Assembly: GCA_041488295.1 (NCBI GenBank) | Contig: JBGPOZ010000168.1 | Coordinates: 1 to 11,051, forward strand | Direction: 5' to 3' | Length of the DNA stretch: 11,051 bases | From: URHD0088 sp041488295 | GTDB lineage: Bacteria; Pseudomonadota; Alphaproteobacteria; ATCC43930; CGMCC-115725 | Part shown: in pieces, positions 1-6,654 of the stretch | Numbering within the stretch: position 1 is the first letter of the stretch | Layout of the letters: every line of letters starts with the position of its first letter | Notes under the pieces: generated by a model | Databases searched by the model: none | Seen by the model: only the letters and a program-made list of their open reading frames with translations | Told to the model about the DNA's origin: nothing | Made by a program: the position numbers and the translations under genes

Positions 1-1256
1 CCGATGTCGCCCGAGCGCCAGAAGCCGTCCGTGAACTCGGCGGCGTTCGCCTCGGGCCGCCGCCAGTATCCCGGCACGACCATCGCGCCCTTGATCCAGA
101 TCTCGCCCGCCTCCCCCGGCGGCACGTCGCGCCCCGCCTCGTCGACAACCCGCACCGTGCCGCCCGGCACGACCTGGCCAACGCTGTCGGGATATCGTGT
201 GTTGCGGCCGGGCGGCATGATCGAGGTCGGCGAGGTCGTCTCGGTCGCGCCATAGGCGTTGACGAGCGTCAGATTCGGCAGCGCCGCTGCGAGCGCGGCG
301 ATCGTCGCCTCCGGCATCGGCGCGCCGCCGAAGGCGCCGATGCGCCACGCCCTGAGGTCGAAGCGCCCGAGATCGGGCTGCAAGAGGCAGAGAGTATATT
401 GCGCGGGCACCATCACGGTGAACGTCGCGCACTCGCGCGCGGCGAGATCGAGGAAGTCGCGCGCCTTGAAGGCACGCATCATCACCGTGCAGCCGCCGCA
501 ACGCAGCATCGCGAAGAAGATCGCAACGAGCCCGGTCACGTGCGAGGCGGGCACGGTGAGGACCGCCCGCTCGCCCGCGGCGAGGCCGAGGCAGAGCTCG
601 AGGGTCATCGCCGAGTGGATGATGCCGAGATGCGTCAGCATCGCGCCCTTCGGCCGCCCCGTCGTGCCCGAGGTATAGAGGATGATCGCCGTCTCTTCCT
701 CGTCCGCCGACACCGCCGGCGCGGGTGGTGACGCGGCGAGAAAGGCGCTTCCCGGCTCGGCGCCCTCTTGCGTCCCGTCGATCAGGATCCTGAGGCGCAG
801 GCTCGGCAGGAGCGTCGCCGCCGGCACATTGCCGGCATATTCGCTCTCGAAGACGAGCGCCGCCGCGCCGCAATCATTGATCGCGTCGGCCAGTTCCGGC
901 GCTTTGAGGCGGGCGCCGAGCGGCACCGCGACGGCGCCGAGCCGGATCGAGGCGAGGAGGAAGATGGCGAACTCGACGCAATTGCACAGGAGGAGCGCCA
1001 CCCGCTCGCCCGGCGTGATGCCCCGCGCCGCGAGATTGCCGGCGGCATGACGCGCGAGACGATCGAGCTCGCCATAGCTGAGGCGGCGCTCGCCGGCGAC
1101 GATCGCCTCGCGATCGGCGTGCCGCGCTAGGGTCCGCTCGAGCAGCGCCGCCAGGTTCGCCGGACGCTCGGCGTAGCACGGGAAGTCGCGGCCGTCGAAA
1201 TGACGCTCGTTGCGCAGCAACCCGTCCTGTTTCGGCCAAAGATCGTTGCTCTGCAT
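1..1256 (-). CDS. Acyl-CoA synthetase / AMP-dependent ligase, N-terminal part (runs off window)
   Basis: Class I adenylate-forming enzyme. The family activates a carboxylic acid with ATP to an acyl-AMP and, in this branch, transfers it to coenzyme A. The frame is open from the ATG at 1256 through the window edge, giving 418 complete residues and lacking roughly the last 100-130 (the C-terminal lid domain). Visible motifs are the P-loop YTSGTTGRPKG at about 194-204, the aromatic/adenine motif NAYGATETTS at about 333-342, and the beginning of the GFWRSGDIG hinge motif, which the window edge cuts. The N-terminus shows the usual 'YGELDRLARHAAGNL' and 'GERVALLLCNCVEF' blocks. There is no near-perfect Shine-Dalgarno; GGGGAG lies about 17 bases upstream. 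It is divergent from the RlpA-like gene across an AT-rich 126-bp gap. Family is certain; substrate (fatty, aromatic or other acid) cannot be told. Confidence 0.93.
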   Translation of the reverse strand, partial: MQSNDLWPKQDGLLRNERHFDGRDFPCYAERPANLAALLERTLARHADREAIVAGERRLSYGELDRLARHAAGNLAARGITPGERVALLLCNCVEFAIFLLASIRLGAVAVPLGARLKAPELADAINDCGAAALVFESEYAGNVPAATLLPSLRLRILIDGTQEGAEPGSAFLAASPPAPAVSADEEETAIILYTSGTTGRPKGAMLTHLGIIHSAMTLELCLGLAAGERAVLTVPASHVTGLVAIFFAMLRCGGCTVMMRAFKARDFLDLAARECATFTVMVPAQYTLCLLQPDLGRFDLRAWRIGAFGGAPMPEATIAALAAALPNLTLVNAYGATETTSPTSIMPPGRNTRYPDSVGQVVPGGTVRVVDEAGRDVPPGEAGEIWIKGAMVVPGYWRRPEANAAEFTDGFWRSGDI

Positions 1257-1382
1257 GACGTCGCGTCGGGCTCCCCTTCAATTCGAAATATTCGCCAAAA
1301 AAATAAAATGCCGGATTTAATCCTTCTTCCACCAGTAGGCCACTAATCTTGTTGGGCATTTCGTCCGAGTGAGATTTCTTCG
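1257..1382. promoter_or_regulatory. AT-rich divergent intergenic region
   Basis: This gap separates the divergent starts of the acyl-CoA synthetase (minus) and the RlpA-like gene (plus). It is clearly richer in A/T than its surroundings, with an A7 run near 1297 and a small dyad CGAA-ATA-TTCG at 1284-1294. It should carry promoters for both genes, but I could not place a -35/-10 pair with confidence. Confidence 0.4.
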
Positions 1383-1787
1383 GTGCTCTCGATCAACAAA
1401 TCTTGGCTGACGCTGACTGTGCTCGCGTTCCTTTTTGCGGGTACGGGAACCGTCATGGCGAGCCAAAAACGGGCCGTCTGCGCGGCCGAGACGACACGGA
1501 CCTGCGTCAGCGGCGTCGCGTCGTGGTATGGCCGCGAATTTCAAGGCCGGCGCACGGCCAGCGGCGAGCCCTTCGACCGCGCGCTGATGACCGCCGCCCA
1601 CCCTTCTCTGCCGTTCCACACCAAGCTGCGCATCACCAACCTCGCGAATGGCCGGAGCGTCACCGTCCGCGTCAACGACCGCGGTCCCGGTCTCGGCCGG
1701 CTCGTCGACGTCTCCGAGGCCGCGGCCGTTCGGCTCGGCATGAAAGACCGCGGCTTCGCGCAAGTCGAGATGACCCGCATCGAGTAA
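1383..1787 (+). CDS. RlpA-like exported double-psi beta-barrel protein
   Basis: 134-residue exported protein. A Sec signal peptide is visible: K6 followed by the hydrophobic stretch LTLTVLAFLFAG, with a likely cut after VMA (residues 24-26). The mature part is essentially one RlpA-type double-psi barrel: GVASWYG at 44-50, GRRTASGE at 55-62, AAHPSLPFHT at 71-80, RVNDRGP at 96-102 and the DVSEAAAVRLGM helix at 109-120. In P. aeruginosa RlpA, a septal lytic transglycosylase acting on denuded glycan, the catalytic His and Asp lie in the AAH and VNDRGP motifs; here H73 and D99 occupy them. There is no lipobox and no SPOR domain, so septal targeting as in full-length RlpA is not supported. The start is GTG with a weak GAG ribosome site; the next ATG (1455) would destroy the signal peptide. 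Confidence 0.85.
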   Translation: MLSINKSWLTLTVLAFLFAGTGTVMASQKRAVCAAETTRTCVSGVASWYGREFQGRRTASGEPFDRALMTAAHPSLPFHTKLRITNLANGRSVTVRVNDRGPGLGRLVDVSEAAAVRLGMKDRGFAQVEMTRIE

Positions 1788-1820
1788 AGGGGCGCGGATC
1801 GGGCCGGCGGTCCCGCTGGC

Positions 1821-3056
1821 TCAGCGCAGCTCGTTCTTGAACAGCTTGCCGCCCTTCATGATGAGCTTCAGATGTGCACCCTGCTCTTGCAGGAGGCCGA
1901 GATCGTCGAGCGGATTGCCGTCGACGACGAGGAGATCGGCAAGGGCGCCCGGGGCGAGGATGCCGAGCTTCCCCTCCATCCGCAGCAGCTCGGCATTGGT
2001 CACCGTGGCGGAACGGATCACCTCGATCGGGCTCAGCACCTCGGCGCGGATCGAAAATTCGCGGCCCTGATGCACTTGCATCGCGCCGAGCAGATCGGTG
2101 CCGAAGCCCATCTTGACGCCGGCGCTCCGTAGGTGCTCGAGCGATCCCAAGCCCGCCTCACGCACGTCCTTCAGCTTGGCGATGCTGACCTCCGGGATGC
2201 CGAGATCGCGGCCGAAGCGCTCGAGCGCCTCGTACGTCGCGAGGGTCGGGACGACGAAAGCGTCGTGGGCGGCGGCGTGCCGCGCCGTCTCGGCATCGAT
2301 GAGGTTGCCGTGCTCGATCGAGCGCACGCCGAAGCTGACGGCGCGGCGGATCGCCGCCGGGGTATAGGCGTGCGCCATGACATAGGTTTGCCACGCCGCC
2401 GCTTCCTCGACGATGGCGCGGATCTCCTCCTCGGAATATTGCAAGGTAGAGATCGGATCGTTCGGCGAGGCGACACCGCCCGAGGCCATGATCTTGATCT
2501 GATCGGCGCCGCGCCGCAGTTCATCGCGCGCCGCGCGGCGAACTTCCGAGACGCCATCGGCGATGCGCCCCAAGGATGCGACGCCCTGGCAGCAGGCGCA
2601 GCTGTCGATGCCGGCGGTGCGGGCGCGCAGATCGCCGTGACCGCCGGTCTGGCTGAGGGCCCGCCCGGCGATAAAGAGGCGCGGCCCAGCGACGAGCCCC
2701 CTCTCGACCGCCTCCTTGAGGCCGAAATCGGCGCCGCCGGCGTCGCGCACGCTCGTGAAGCCGCGCCGCAACATCGCCTCGAGGAGATCGCGCGCCTCGA
2801 ATGCGAGAAGCGTCTGCGGCACGTTCGGCAGATTGGCGAGGTTCGCCTCGATGGCGATGGCGTGAACATGGGCGTCGATGAGGCCGGGCATCACGGTGCG
2901 GCCGCCGACGTCGATGATGTGATCGGCGGAGGCGAAGATCGCGCGGTCGGAGACCTCGCGGATGACATCGTTCTCGATGAGGATGGCGCCGCCCGGCCGC
3001 GCCGCCTCCTCTCGCGGATCGAGGATGGTGCAGTTCTTGAGATGGATGCGGGTCAT
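1821..3056 (-). CDS. Metal-dependent amidohydrolase (imidazolonepropionase-like / Xaa-Pro dipeptidase group)
   Basis: 411-residue amidohydrolase-superfamily enzyme, presumably cytosolic, hydrolysing an amide or peptide-like bond. The complete binuclear metal site is visible: HxH at H63/H65 (LIDAHVHA), the candidate carboxylated lysine K188 in QIKIMASGGVASP, H229 in MAHAYTP, H249 in SIEHGN and the catalytic D321 in GFGTD. The C-terminal PGALADLLVVDGNPL is typical of the composite beta-sandwich. This arrangement, with TGGHGD at 137-142, resembles the group containing Sgx9260-type Xaa-Pro/Xaa-Arg carboxypeptidases and is often annotated as imidazolonepropionase-like. It is not HutI, since no hut genes are adjacent. 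Upstream in-frame ATGs exist (to 3158), but GGAAGG eight bases before the ATG at 3056 and the start of homology at TRIHLKNCTILDP favour 3056. It converges on the RlpA-like gene with 33 bp between stops. Substrate is unknown. Confidence 0.9.
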   Translation of the reverse strand: MTRIHLKNCTILDPREEAARPGGAILIENDVIREVSDRAIFASADHIIDVGGRTVMPGLIDAHVHAIAIEANLANLPNVPQTLLAFEARDLLEAMLRRGFTSVRDAGGADFGLKEAVERGLVAGPRLFIAGRALSQTGGHGDLRARTAGIDSCACCQGVASLGRIADGVSEVRRAARDELRRGADQIKIMASGGVASPNDPISTLQYSEEEIRAIVEEAAAWQTYVMAHAYTPAAIRRAVSFGVRSIEHGNLIDAETARHAAAHDAFVVPTLATYEALERFGRDLGIPEVSIAKLKDVREAGLGSLEHLRSAGVKMGFGTDLLGAMQVHQGREFSIRAEVLSPIEVIRSATVTNAELLRMEGKLGILAPGALADLLVVDGNPLDDLGLLQEQGAHLKLIMKGGKLFKNELR

Positions 3057-3293
3057 CGTCGGCGCCTTCCCGGACGGAGCGTGGCTTTCGGGGCGGTATG
3101 ATTGACACAGCACGCGGCCGGCCGCCAGCCCAGCGCTGCGGCTGAGGCCGAGCCTCATCGACGGCCCTCGCCACGGCCGGCTTTGTGCCGGTCATCAATT
3201 GCCGATAACCCTTTTGGTCAGGCGCTCTGGGCTGTGAGCAGCAGCGCCAGAATGGCGATGAAATGGGCGAGGCACCCGGTCACGACGCCGCTC

Positions 3294-3322
3294 TTGCAAA
3301 TCGCGATTGTTCTCTTTATGTT
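3294..3322 (+). promoter_or_regulatory. Candidate sigma-70-type promoter for the 3365 microprotein
   Basis: TTGCAA (3294-3299), a 17-base spacer, then TATGTT (3317-3322); each hexamer matches the consensus at four of six positions. A start near 3329 would leave a leader of about 36 bases carrying the Shine-Dalgarno AAGGAGGG. The local sequence is T-rich in an otherwise GC-rich neighbourhood. Confidence 0.4.
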
Positions 3323-3335
3323 CTTTCAATCGCGA
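3301..3335. repeat. Perfect 9-bp inverted repeat around the candidate -10
   Basis: TCGCGATTG at 3301-3309 is matched exactly by its reverse complement CAATCGCGA at 3327-3335, with 17 bases between. The arms flank the candidate -10 hexamer and their centres are 26 bp apart. Each arm also contains the self-complementary hexamer TCGCGA. The geometry suits a dimeric regulator contacting successive helical faces, or a stem in a minus-strand transcript. No regulator can be named. Confidence 0.6.
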
Positions 3336-3364
3336 GACGGCCGCACCGAGCCAAGGAGGGAACC

Positions 3365-3448
3365 ATGTTCGCAAGGAAGCTTGATCGCGAAGGCGCCATC
3401 ATTCTCGCATTCGGCTGGCTTGTGGCACTCGCCGTGACGCTCACCTGA
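3365..3448 (+). CDS. 27-residue single-pass membrane microprotein
   Basis: The ORF begins at an ATG five bases after AAGGAGGG (3353-3360), one of the best ribosome sites in the window, and ends at TGA 3446-3448. The peptide has a charged N-terminus (MFARKLDREG) followed by a hydrophobic run, AIILAFGWLVALAVTL, long enough for one transmembrane helix and ending almost at the C-terminus. The positive N-terminal residues suggest N-in topology. A promoter-like element and a perfect inverted repeat precede it, and it converges on the orphan receiver gene with 22 bp between stops. I do not recognise a family. Expression is inferred from the ribosome site and composition; a longer in-frame start at 3263 has no comparable site. 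Confidence 0.6.
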   Translation: MFARKLDREGAIILAFGWLVALAVTLT

Positions 3449-3470
3449 GGGGCGCCCGGGCGAGGCGCGA

Positions 3471-3893
3471 TCATGGGCGACCGACCAGAGTGAGAGCCTG
3501 CTCCAGGGCGTTGAACACCTGGCTCGGACGGAAGGGCTTCTGCAGGAAGCCGAGCGGCCGGGCGATCTTGGCACGCTCGAGCGTCGCCGGATCGTCGATC
3601 CCCGACAGGAAGATCGAGCGCACGCGGTAGCGCGTCAGCAGGGCGCGCGCGAACTCGATGCCGTCGAGCGAGCCCGGCAAGCGGATATCGACGAGCGCGA
3701 GCTCCGGCTTGATTTTGTCGACAAGGGCAAAGGCTTCGGCCGCGGTCGAGGCAACGCCGGAAACGACGAAGCCGGTCTCTTCCAGCACATCCTTGATGTA
3801 GGCGGCGACCAAGGTGTCGTCCTCGACGACGAGGATGCGCACCGGAAGAGCCGGAGACCTCGGCTTGATCGGCGTTGGTCCATGTTCCGTCAT
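3471..3893 (-). CDS. Stand-alone response-regulator receiver domain protein
   Basis: CheY-like receiver with no output domain, 140 residues from the ATG at 3893. The phosphorylation site is intact: acidic pair D25/D26 (LVVEDD), phospho-acceptor D69 (LALVDIRLPG), S97 in IFLSG and K119 in LQKPF. Such single-domain receivers typically act in phosphorelays, as phosphate sinks or by protein contact. It is transcribed divergently from an OmpR-type regulator/kinase pair, so cross-talk with that kinase is possible but unproven. The start is uncertain: in-frame ATGs at 3995, 3920, 3905 and 3902 would add up to 34 poorly structured residues, and none has a strong ribosome site. I chose 3893 because it leaves a normal short extension before the first beta-strand. 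Confidence 0.85.
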   Translation of the reverse strand: MTEHGPTPIKPRSPALPVRILVVEDDTLVAAYIKDVLEETGFVVSGVASTAAEAFALVDKIKPELALVDIRLPGSLDGIEFARALLTRYRVRSIFLSGIDDPATLERAKIARPLGFLQKPFRPSQVFNALEQALTLVGRP

Positions 3894-4048
3894 GGCGGAC
3901 ATCATCCGGTGCCGATCCATTTCTGCCGGCCGGAATTCTCTATGCGCTCCAAGTAACGATGAGAGCGACGTAAAAGTTCCGAGCCGGCTCGTCATACATG
4001 AACACGATTTAATGGTGATGCAGTCTAACCGTTAGTTTCCCGGAGTAG

Positions 4049-4064
4049 TGTGAGGCGCTTCACA
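4049..4064. promoter_or_regulatory. CRP-like palindrome TGTGA-N6-TCACA
   Basis: TGTGA (4049-4053), GGCGCT, TCACA (4060-4064) matches the classical CRP half-sites with the correct six-base spacer; the core is nearly palindromic too. It lies between the divergent orphan receiver and OmpR-type regulator genes, about 155 bases upstream of the latter's ATG. CRP/FNR-family regulators are common in Alphaproteobacteria, but their preferred sites vary, so use by such a factor is inference. Confidence 0.4.
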
Positions 4065-4220
4065 TTCGAGGTGACGGAGATGCAGATGGCGGGTCGATCG
4101 GCCGAGCCGAGGGCGGGTGATCTTCCGCCCGCGCGGGCGCCGCTCGAACAATCGAAGGCGATGCCGCCTCTTTCGCCGGCGGCGAGCGCCGGCTATGGTC
4201 GCTCGCAAGGACATGACGGG

Positions 4221-4898
4221 ATGAAGATCCTGCTGATCGAGGACGATCGGGAAGCCGCCGAGTATCTGACGAAGGCGCTGACCGAGAGCGGCTACGTCGT
4301 CGACCACGCGGCCGAGGGGCGCGATGGTCTCTTTCTCGCGACTTCGGGAAGCTACGATGCGCTCATCGTCGACCGCATGCTGCCGGGAATGGACGGGCTC
4401 GCCATCATCGCGGCTTTGCGGGCCGCCGAAATCCGCACGCCGACCTTGATCTTGAGCGCGCTCGGCGCCGTCGACGATCGCGTCAAGGGATTGCGCGCCG
4501 GGGGCGACGACTACCTCGTCAAGCCCTATGCCTTTTCCGAGCTTCTGGCGCGGCTCGAAGCGCTGCTGCGGCGCGGCGGCACCGCCGCCACGGCGACGAC
4601 CAGGCTGCGTGTCGCCGATCTCGAAATGGATTTGCTCGCGCGCGGGGTCAGGCGCGACGGCCAATCGATCGATCTGCTGCCGCGCGAATTCCGCCTTCTC
4701 GAATATCTGATGCGGCACGCCGGACAGGTCGTCACCCGCACGATGCTTCTTGAAAGCGTCTGGGATTACCATTTTGATCCACAGACCAATGTCATCGATG
4801 TTCACATCTCGCGCCTCAGGCAGAAGATCGACAAGGGCTTTGCGAAGCCCCTCCTCCACACTGTCCGCGGCGCCGGCTACAGCCTCAGAGCCGAGTGA
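4221..4898 (+). CDS. OmpR-family two-component response regulator
   Basis: 225-residue DNA-binding response regulator. The receiver domain (about 1-115) has D8/D9 (LLIEDDR), phospho-acceptor D51 (LIVDRMLPGMDG), S79 in LILSALG and K101 in YLVKPYAFSELLAR. The winged-helix output domain (about 128-224) shows LLPREFRLLEYLMRHAG, the recognition-helix region NVIDVHISRLRQKI and the C-terminal hairpin HTVRGAGYSL. The start at 4221 follows AAGGA by nine bases and coincides with the start of homology; an upstream in-frame ATG at 4050 would add 57 low-complexity residues. The partner kinase begins 28 bp after the stop, so the two are probably co-transcribed. The stimulus and target genes cannot be read from the sequence. 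Confidence 0.95.
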   Translation: MKILLIEDDREAAEYLTKALTESGYVVDHAAEGRDGLFLATSGSYDALIVDRMLPGMDGLAIIAALRAAEIRTPTLILSALGAVDDRVKGLRAGGDDYLVKPYAFSELLARLEALLRRGGTAATATTRLRVADLEMDLLARGVRRDGQSIDLLPREFRLLEYLMRHAGQVVTRTMLLESVWDYHFDPQTNVIDVHISRLRQKIDKGFAKPLLHTVRGAGYSLRAE

Positions 4899-4926
4899 GC
4901 GCGCGCACCCGATCGCGGTGCGCGAC

Positions 4927-6315
4927 ATGAGCGGACGCCGCAGCGCCTTCATTCGGCTGCTGCGCACCAACGCATTCCGCCTCGCCGTGCTCTATCTCGG
5001 CATCTTCGCGACCTCGGTGCTGGCGCTGCTCGCCTTCATCTACTGGTCGACCGCCGATTTCGTCGAGCGGCAGACCGAGGCGACGCTCGATGCCGAGATC
5101 GCCGGCCTTGCCGAGCAATACGATCAGCGCGGCCTCTCCGGCCTCGTCCAGGTGATCGCCGAGCGCAGCGCCGGCGAGCGTGGCGATGCCATGCTCTACC
5201 TCATCACCGACCCGCTGTCGCACCCGCTCGCCGGCAATCTCTCGGCCTGGCCCGACAGCGATGCCATCAGGCCGGGCTGGATAGGCTTCCCGGTCGAGGT
5301 CGGACGGGGCGCCGCACGCGTGACGCACATGGCGCGCGCCACCACCTTCTCCATCCCTGGCGGCTACCGCCTCCTGGTCGGGCGCGATCTGAGCGATGCG
5401 ACGCTCTTCCGCCACCGCGTCACCACGACCCTCGCCTGGGCCGGCCTCCTGACGCTTGCCCTCGGCCTCGCCGGCGGCGCCTTCATGAGCCGCAACATGC
5501 TCCGTCGCGTCGAGGCGGTCAGCAACACCGCATCGGAGATCATCCACGGCGACCTCGGCAAGCGCGTGCCGCTCTCCGGAAGCGGCGACGAGTTCGATCA
5601 GCTCGCGACCAATCTGAACGCCATGCTGGACCAGATCGAGCGGCTGATGGCGGGCATGCGCCAGGTCACCGACAACATTGCGCATGATTTGCGCACGCCC
5701 CTGTCGCGGTTGCGCTCGCGGCTCGAAGTTGCATTGCTGGAGCGGCCCGAAGCGGCGCGCTCGCACGACATCATGCGCGAGACCATCGCCGAAGCCGACC
5801 GTCTGCTCGGCACCTTCAACGCGCTCCTCAGCATCGCCGAGGCCGAATCGGGCACGCAGCGCGCCGCCATGGCGGAGGTCGATCTCGGCGAGATCGCCGG
5901 CTCGGTCGCCGAGCTCTATGAGCCGCTCGCCGAGGAAAAAGGGCTGGAATTCACGATCGCGGCGGGGACGGGCGTAAGGGTGCGCGGCGACCGCCATCTC
6001 CTCGCGCAAGCGACCGCGAACCTGCTCGACAATGCGATCAAATATACCGACGCCGGCAGCGTAAGTCTCAGCGTCGGTGGGGAGGATGGCGACGCCGCGA
6101 TCACGGTCGCCGACAGCGGCCCCGGCATTCCCGAGGACCGCTGCGCGGCGGTGTTCGACCGCTTCGTGCGCCTCGAGGGCAGCCGCAGCACGCCGGGCAA
6201 CGGTCTTGGCCTCAGCCTCGTGCGCGCCGTCGCCCTTCTTCATGGCGGCACGGTTACGCTCGCCGACAACAGCCCTGGCCTCCGCGCGGTGTTTCGCTTG
6301 CCGGCCGCGCGCTGA
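4927..6315 (+). CDS. Membrane sensor histidine kinase, HAMP-HisKA-HATPase
   Basis: 462-residue inner-membrane sensor kinase, cognate partner of the preceding regulator. Order: TM1 about 17-40 (LAVLYLGIFATSVLALLAFI), a periplasmic sensor of about 125 residues without a recognisable fold, TM2 about 166-188, HAMP about 189-241, dimerisation/phospho-acceptor helix with H253 in NIAHDLRTPLSRLR, N-box N365/N369 in TANLLDNAIKYT, G1 DSGPGIP at 396-402 and G2 GNGLGL at 424-429. All catalytic boxes are intact, so kinase activity is expected. The frame is open back into the regulator gene, but ATG 4927 gives a normal cytoplasmic N-terminus; GTG 4918 is an alternative and neither has a strong ribosome site. 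The kinase is QseC/EnvZ-like in architecture only. Confidence 0.95.
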   Translation: MSGRRSAFIRLLRTNAFRLAVLYLGIFATSVLALLAFIYWSTADFVERQTEATLDAEIAGLAEQYDQRGLSGLVQVIAERSAGERGDAMLYLITDPLSHPLAGNLSAWPDSDAIRPGWIGFPVEVGRGAARVTHMARATTFSIPGGYRLLVGRDLSDATLFRHRVTTTLAWAGLLTLALGLAGGAFMSRNMLRRVEAVSNTASEIIHGDLGKRVPLSGSGDEFDQLATNLNAMLDQIERLMAGMRQVTDNIAHDLRTPLSRLRSRLEVALLERPEAARSHDIMRETIAEADRLLGTFNALLSIAEAESGTQRAAMAEVDLGEIAGSVAELYEPLAEEKGLEFTIAAGTGVRVRGDRHLLAQATANLLDNAIKYTDAGSVSLSVGGEDGDAAITVADSGPGIPEDRCAAVFDRFVRLEGSRSTPGNGLGLSLVRAVALLHGGTVTLADNSPGLRAVFRLPAAR

Positions 6316-6343
6316 GCCCGCGCGCCGGCGCTGCCGACGGGCT

Positions 6344-6550
6344 TCAGCAGCAGAGCGCCTTGCCGTCGCACATCCCGCGCGCCGAGCGCGTCTGCGACGG
6401 ATTTTTTTCGGCAAGACGGCGCGCCGTCTCGGCGAGCGCGCTGCGCAGCCGGGCGGCGTCGATGCCGGCAGTGCGCAGAACCGGAATCATGATCTCGTCA
6501 TCGAGCAGATCATCGAGCGTCGGTTCCACCGGGAGCTTCCACCGTGTCAT
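6344..6550 (-). CDS. Small acidic hypothetical protein
   Basis: 68-residue protein with no signal peptide or membrane helix. The N-terminal two thirds looks like a compact helical domain: TRWKLPVEPTLDDLLDDEIM, then IPVLRTAGIDAARLRSAL and AETARRLAEKN. The acidic DDLLDDE patch followed by an Arg-rich helix resembles small uncharacterised cytosolic proteins of Rhizobiales, by impression only. ATG 6550 follows GGAG by six bases; GTG 6562 would add four residues. The gene converges on the kinase with 28 bp between stops. The tail after an A7 run (6402-6408) is Cys-rich (MCDGKALCC) and unlike the rest. Function unknown. Confidence 0.65.
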   Translation of the reverse strand: MTRWKLPVEPTLDDLLDDEIMIPVLRTAGIDAARLRSALAETARRLAEKNPSQTRSARGMCDGKALCC

Positions 6551-6654
6551 CGCCGTCTCCACCAGAGGTTCGGCGAAGCGTGGCGGCAGAGCTTGGCGAC
6601 TTTGTGGCGGGCGCTCGTTCTTTTCGCGGCATTCCCTGGCAATTTAGCAGCCAT

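Larger units (their letters stand above)
3057..3364. other. Gene-poor region upstream of a microprotein ORF
   Basis: About 300 bp without a convincing large gene. It holds the leader of the amidohydrolase (minus), a short G/C stem CCGGC-TTTGT-GCCGG at 3177-3191 without a T-run, and at its right end the promoter-like element and inverted repeat listed separately. No tRNA-like cloverleaf was seen. Confidence 0.5.

Noticed and set aside
2133..3101. 322-codon plus-strand frame opposite the amidohydrolase.
   Set aside because: Composition is Arg/Asp/Gly/Ala-rich and without motifs; the minus strand has all metal ligands of an amidohydrolase.
3177..3191. Stem CCGGC-TTTGT-GCCGG as a terminator.
   Set aside because: Only five pairs and no T-run on either side; common by chance at this G/C content.
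3218..3283. 21-codon minus-strand frame starting GTG and reading CLAHFIAILALLLTAQ.
   Set aside because: Hydrophobic and peptide-like, but the start is GTG with only a weak AAGAG upstream and nothing else supports translation.
3453..3462. Palindrome CGCCCGGGCG between convergent stops at 3448 and 3471 as a bidirectional terminator.
   Set aside because: No loop and no flanking T-runs; similar loopless G/C palindromes occur at 6322-6331 and 6711-6720.
4032..4970. 312-codon minus-strand frame opposite the response regulator.
   Set aside because: Runs antisense through a complete OmpR-type regulator, has no ribosome site and reads as low-complexity Arg/Gly/Asp sequence.
4885..6414. Long open frame on the minus strand (509 codons) opposite the histidine kinase.
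   Set aside because: Mirror frame of a GC-rich gene. The predicted peptide is Arg/Ala/Gly/Glu repetitive with no domain, while the plus strand carries a complete HAMP-kinase architecture.
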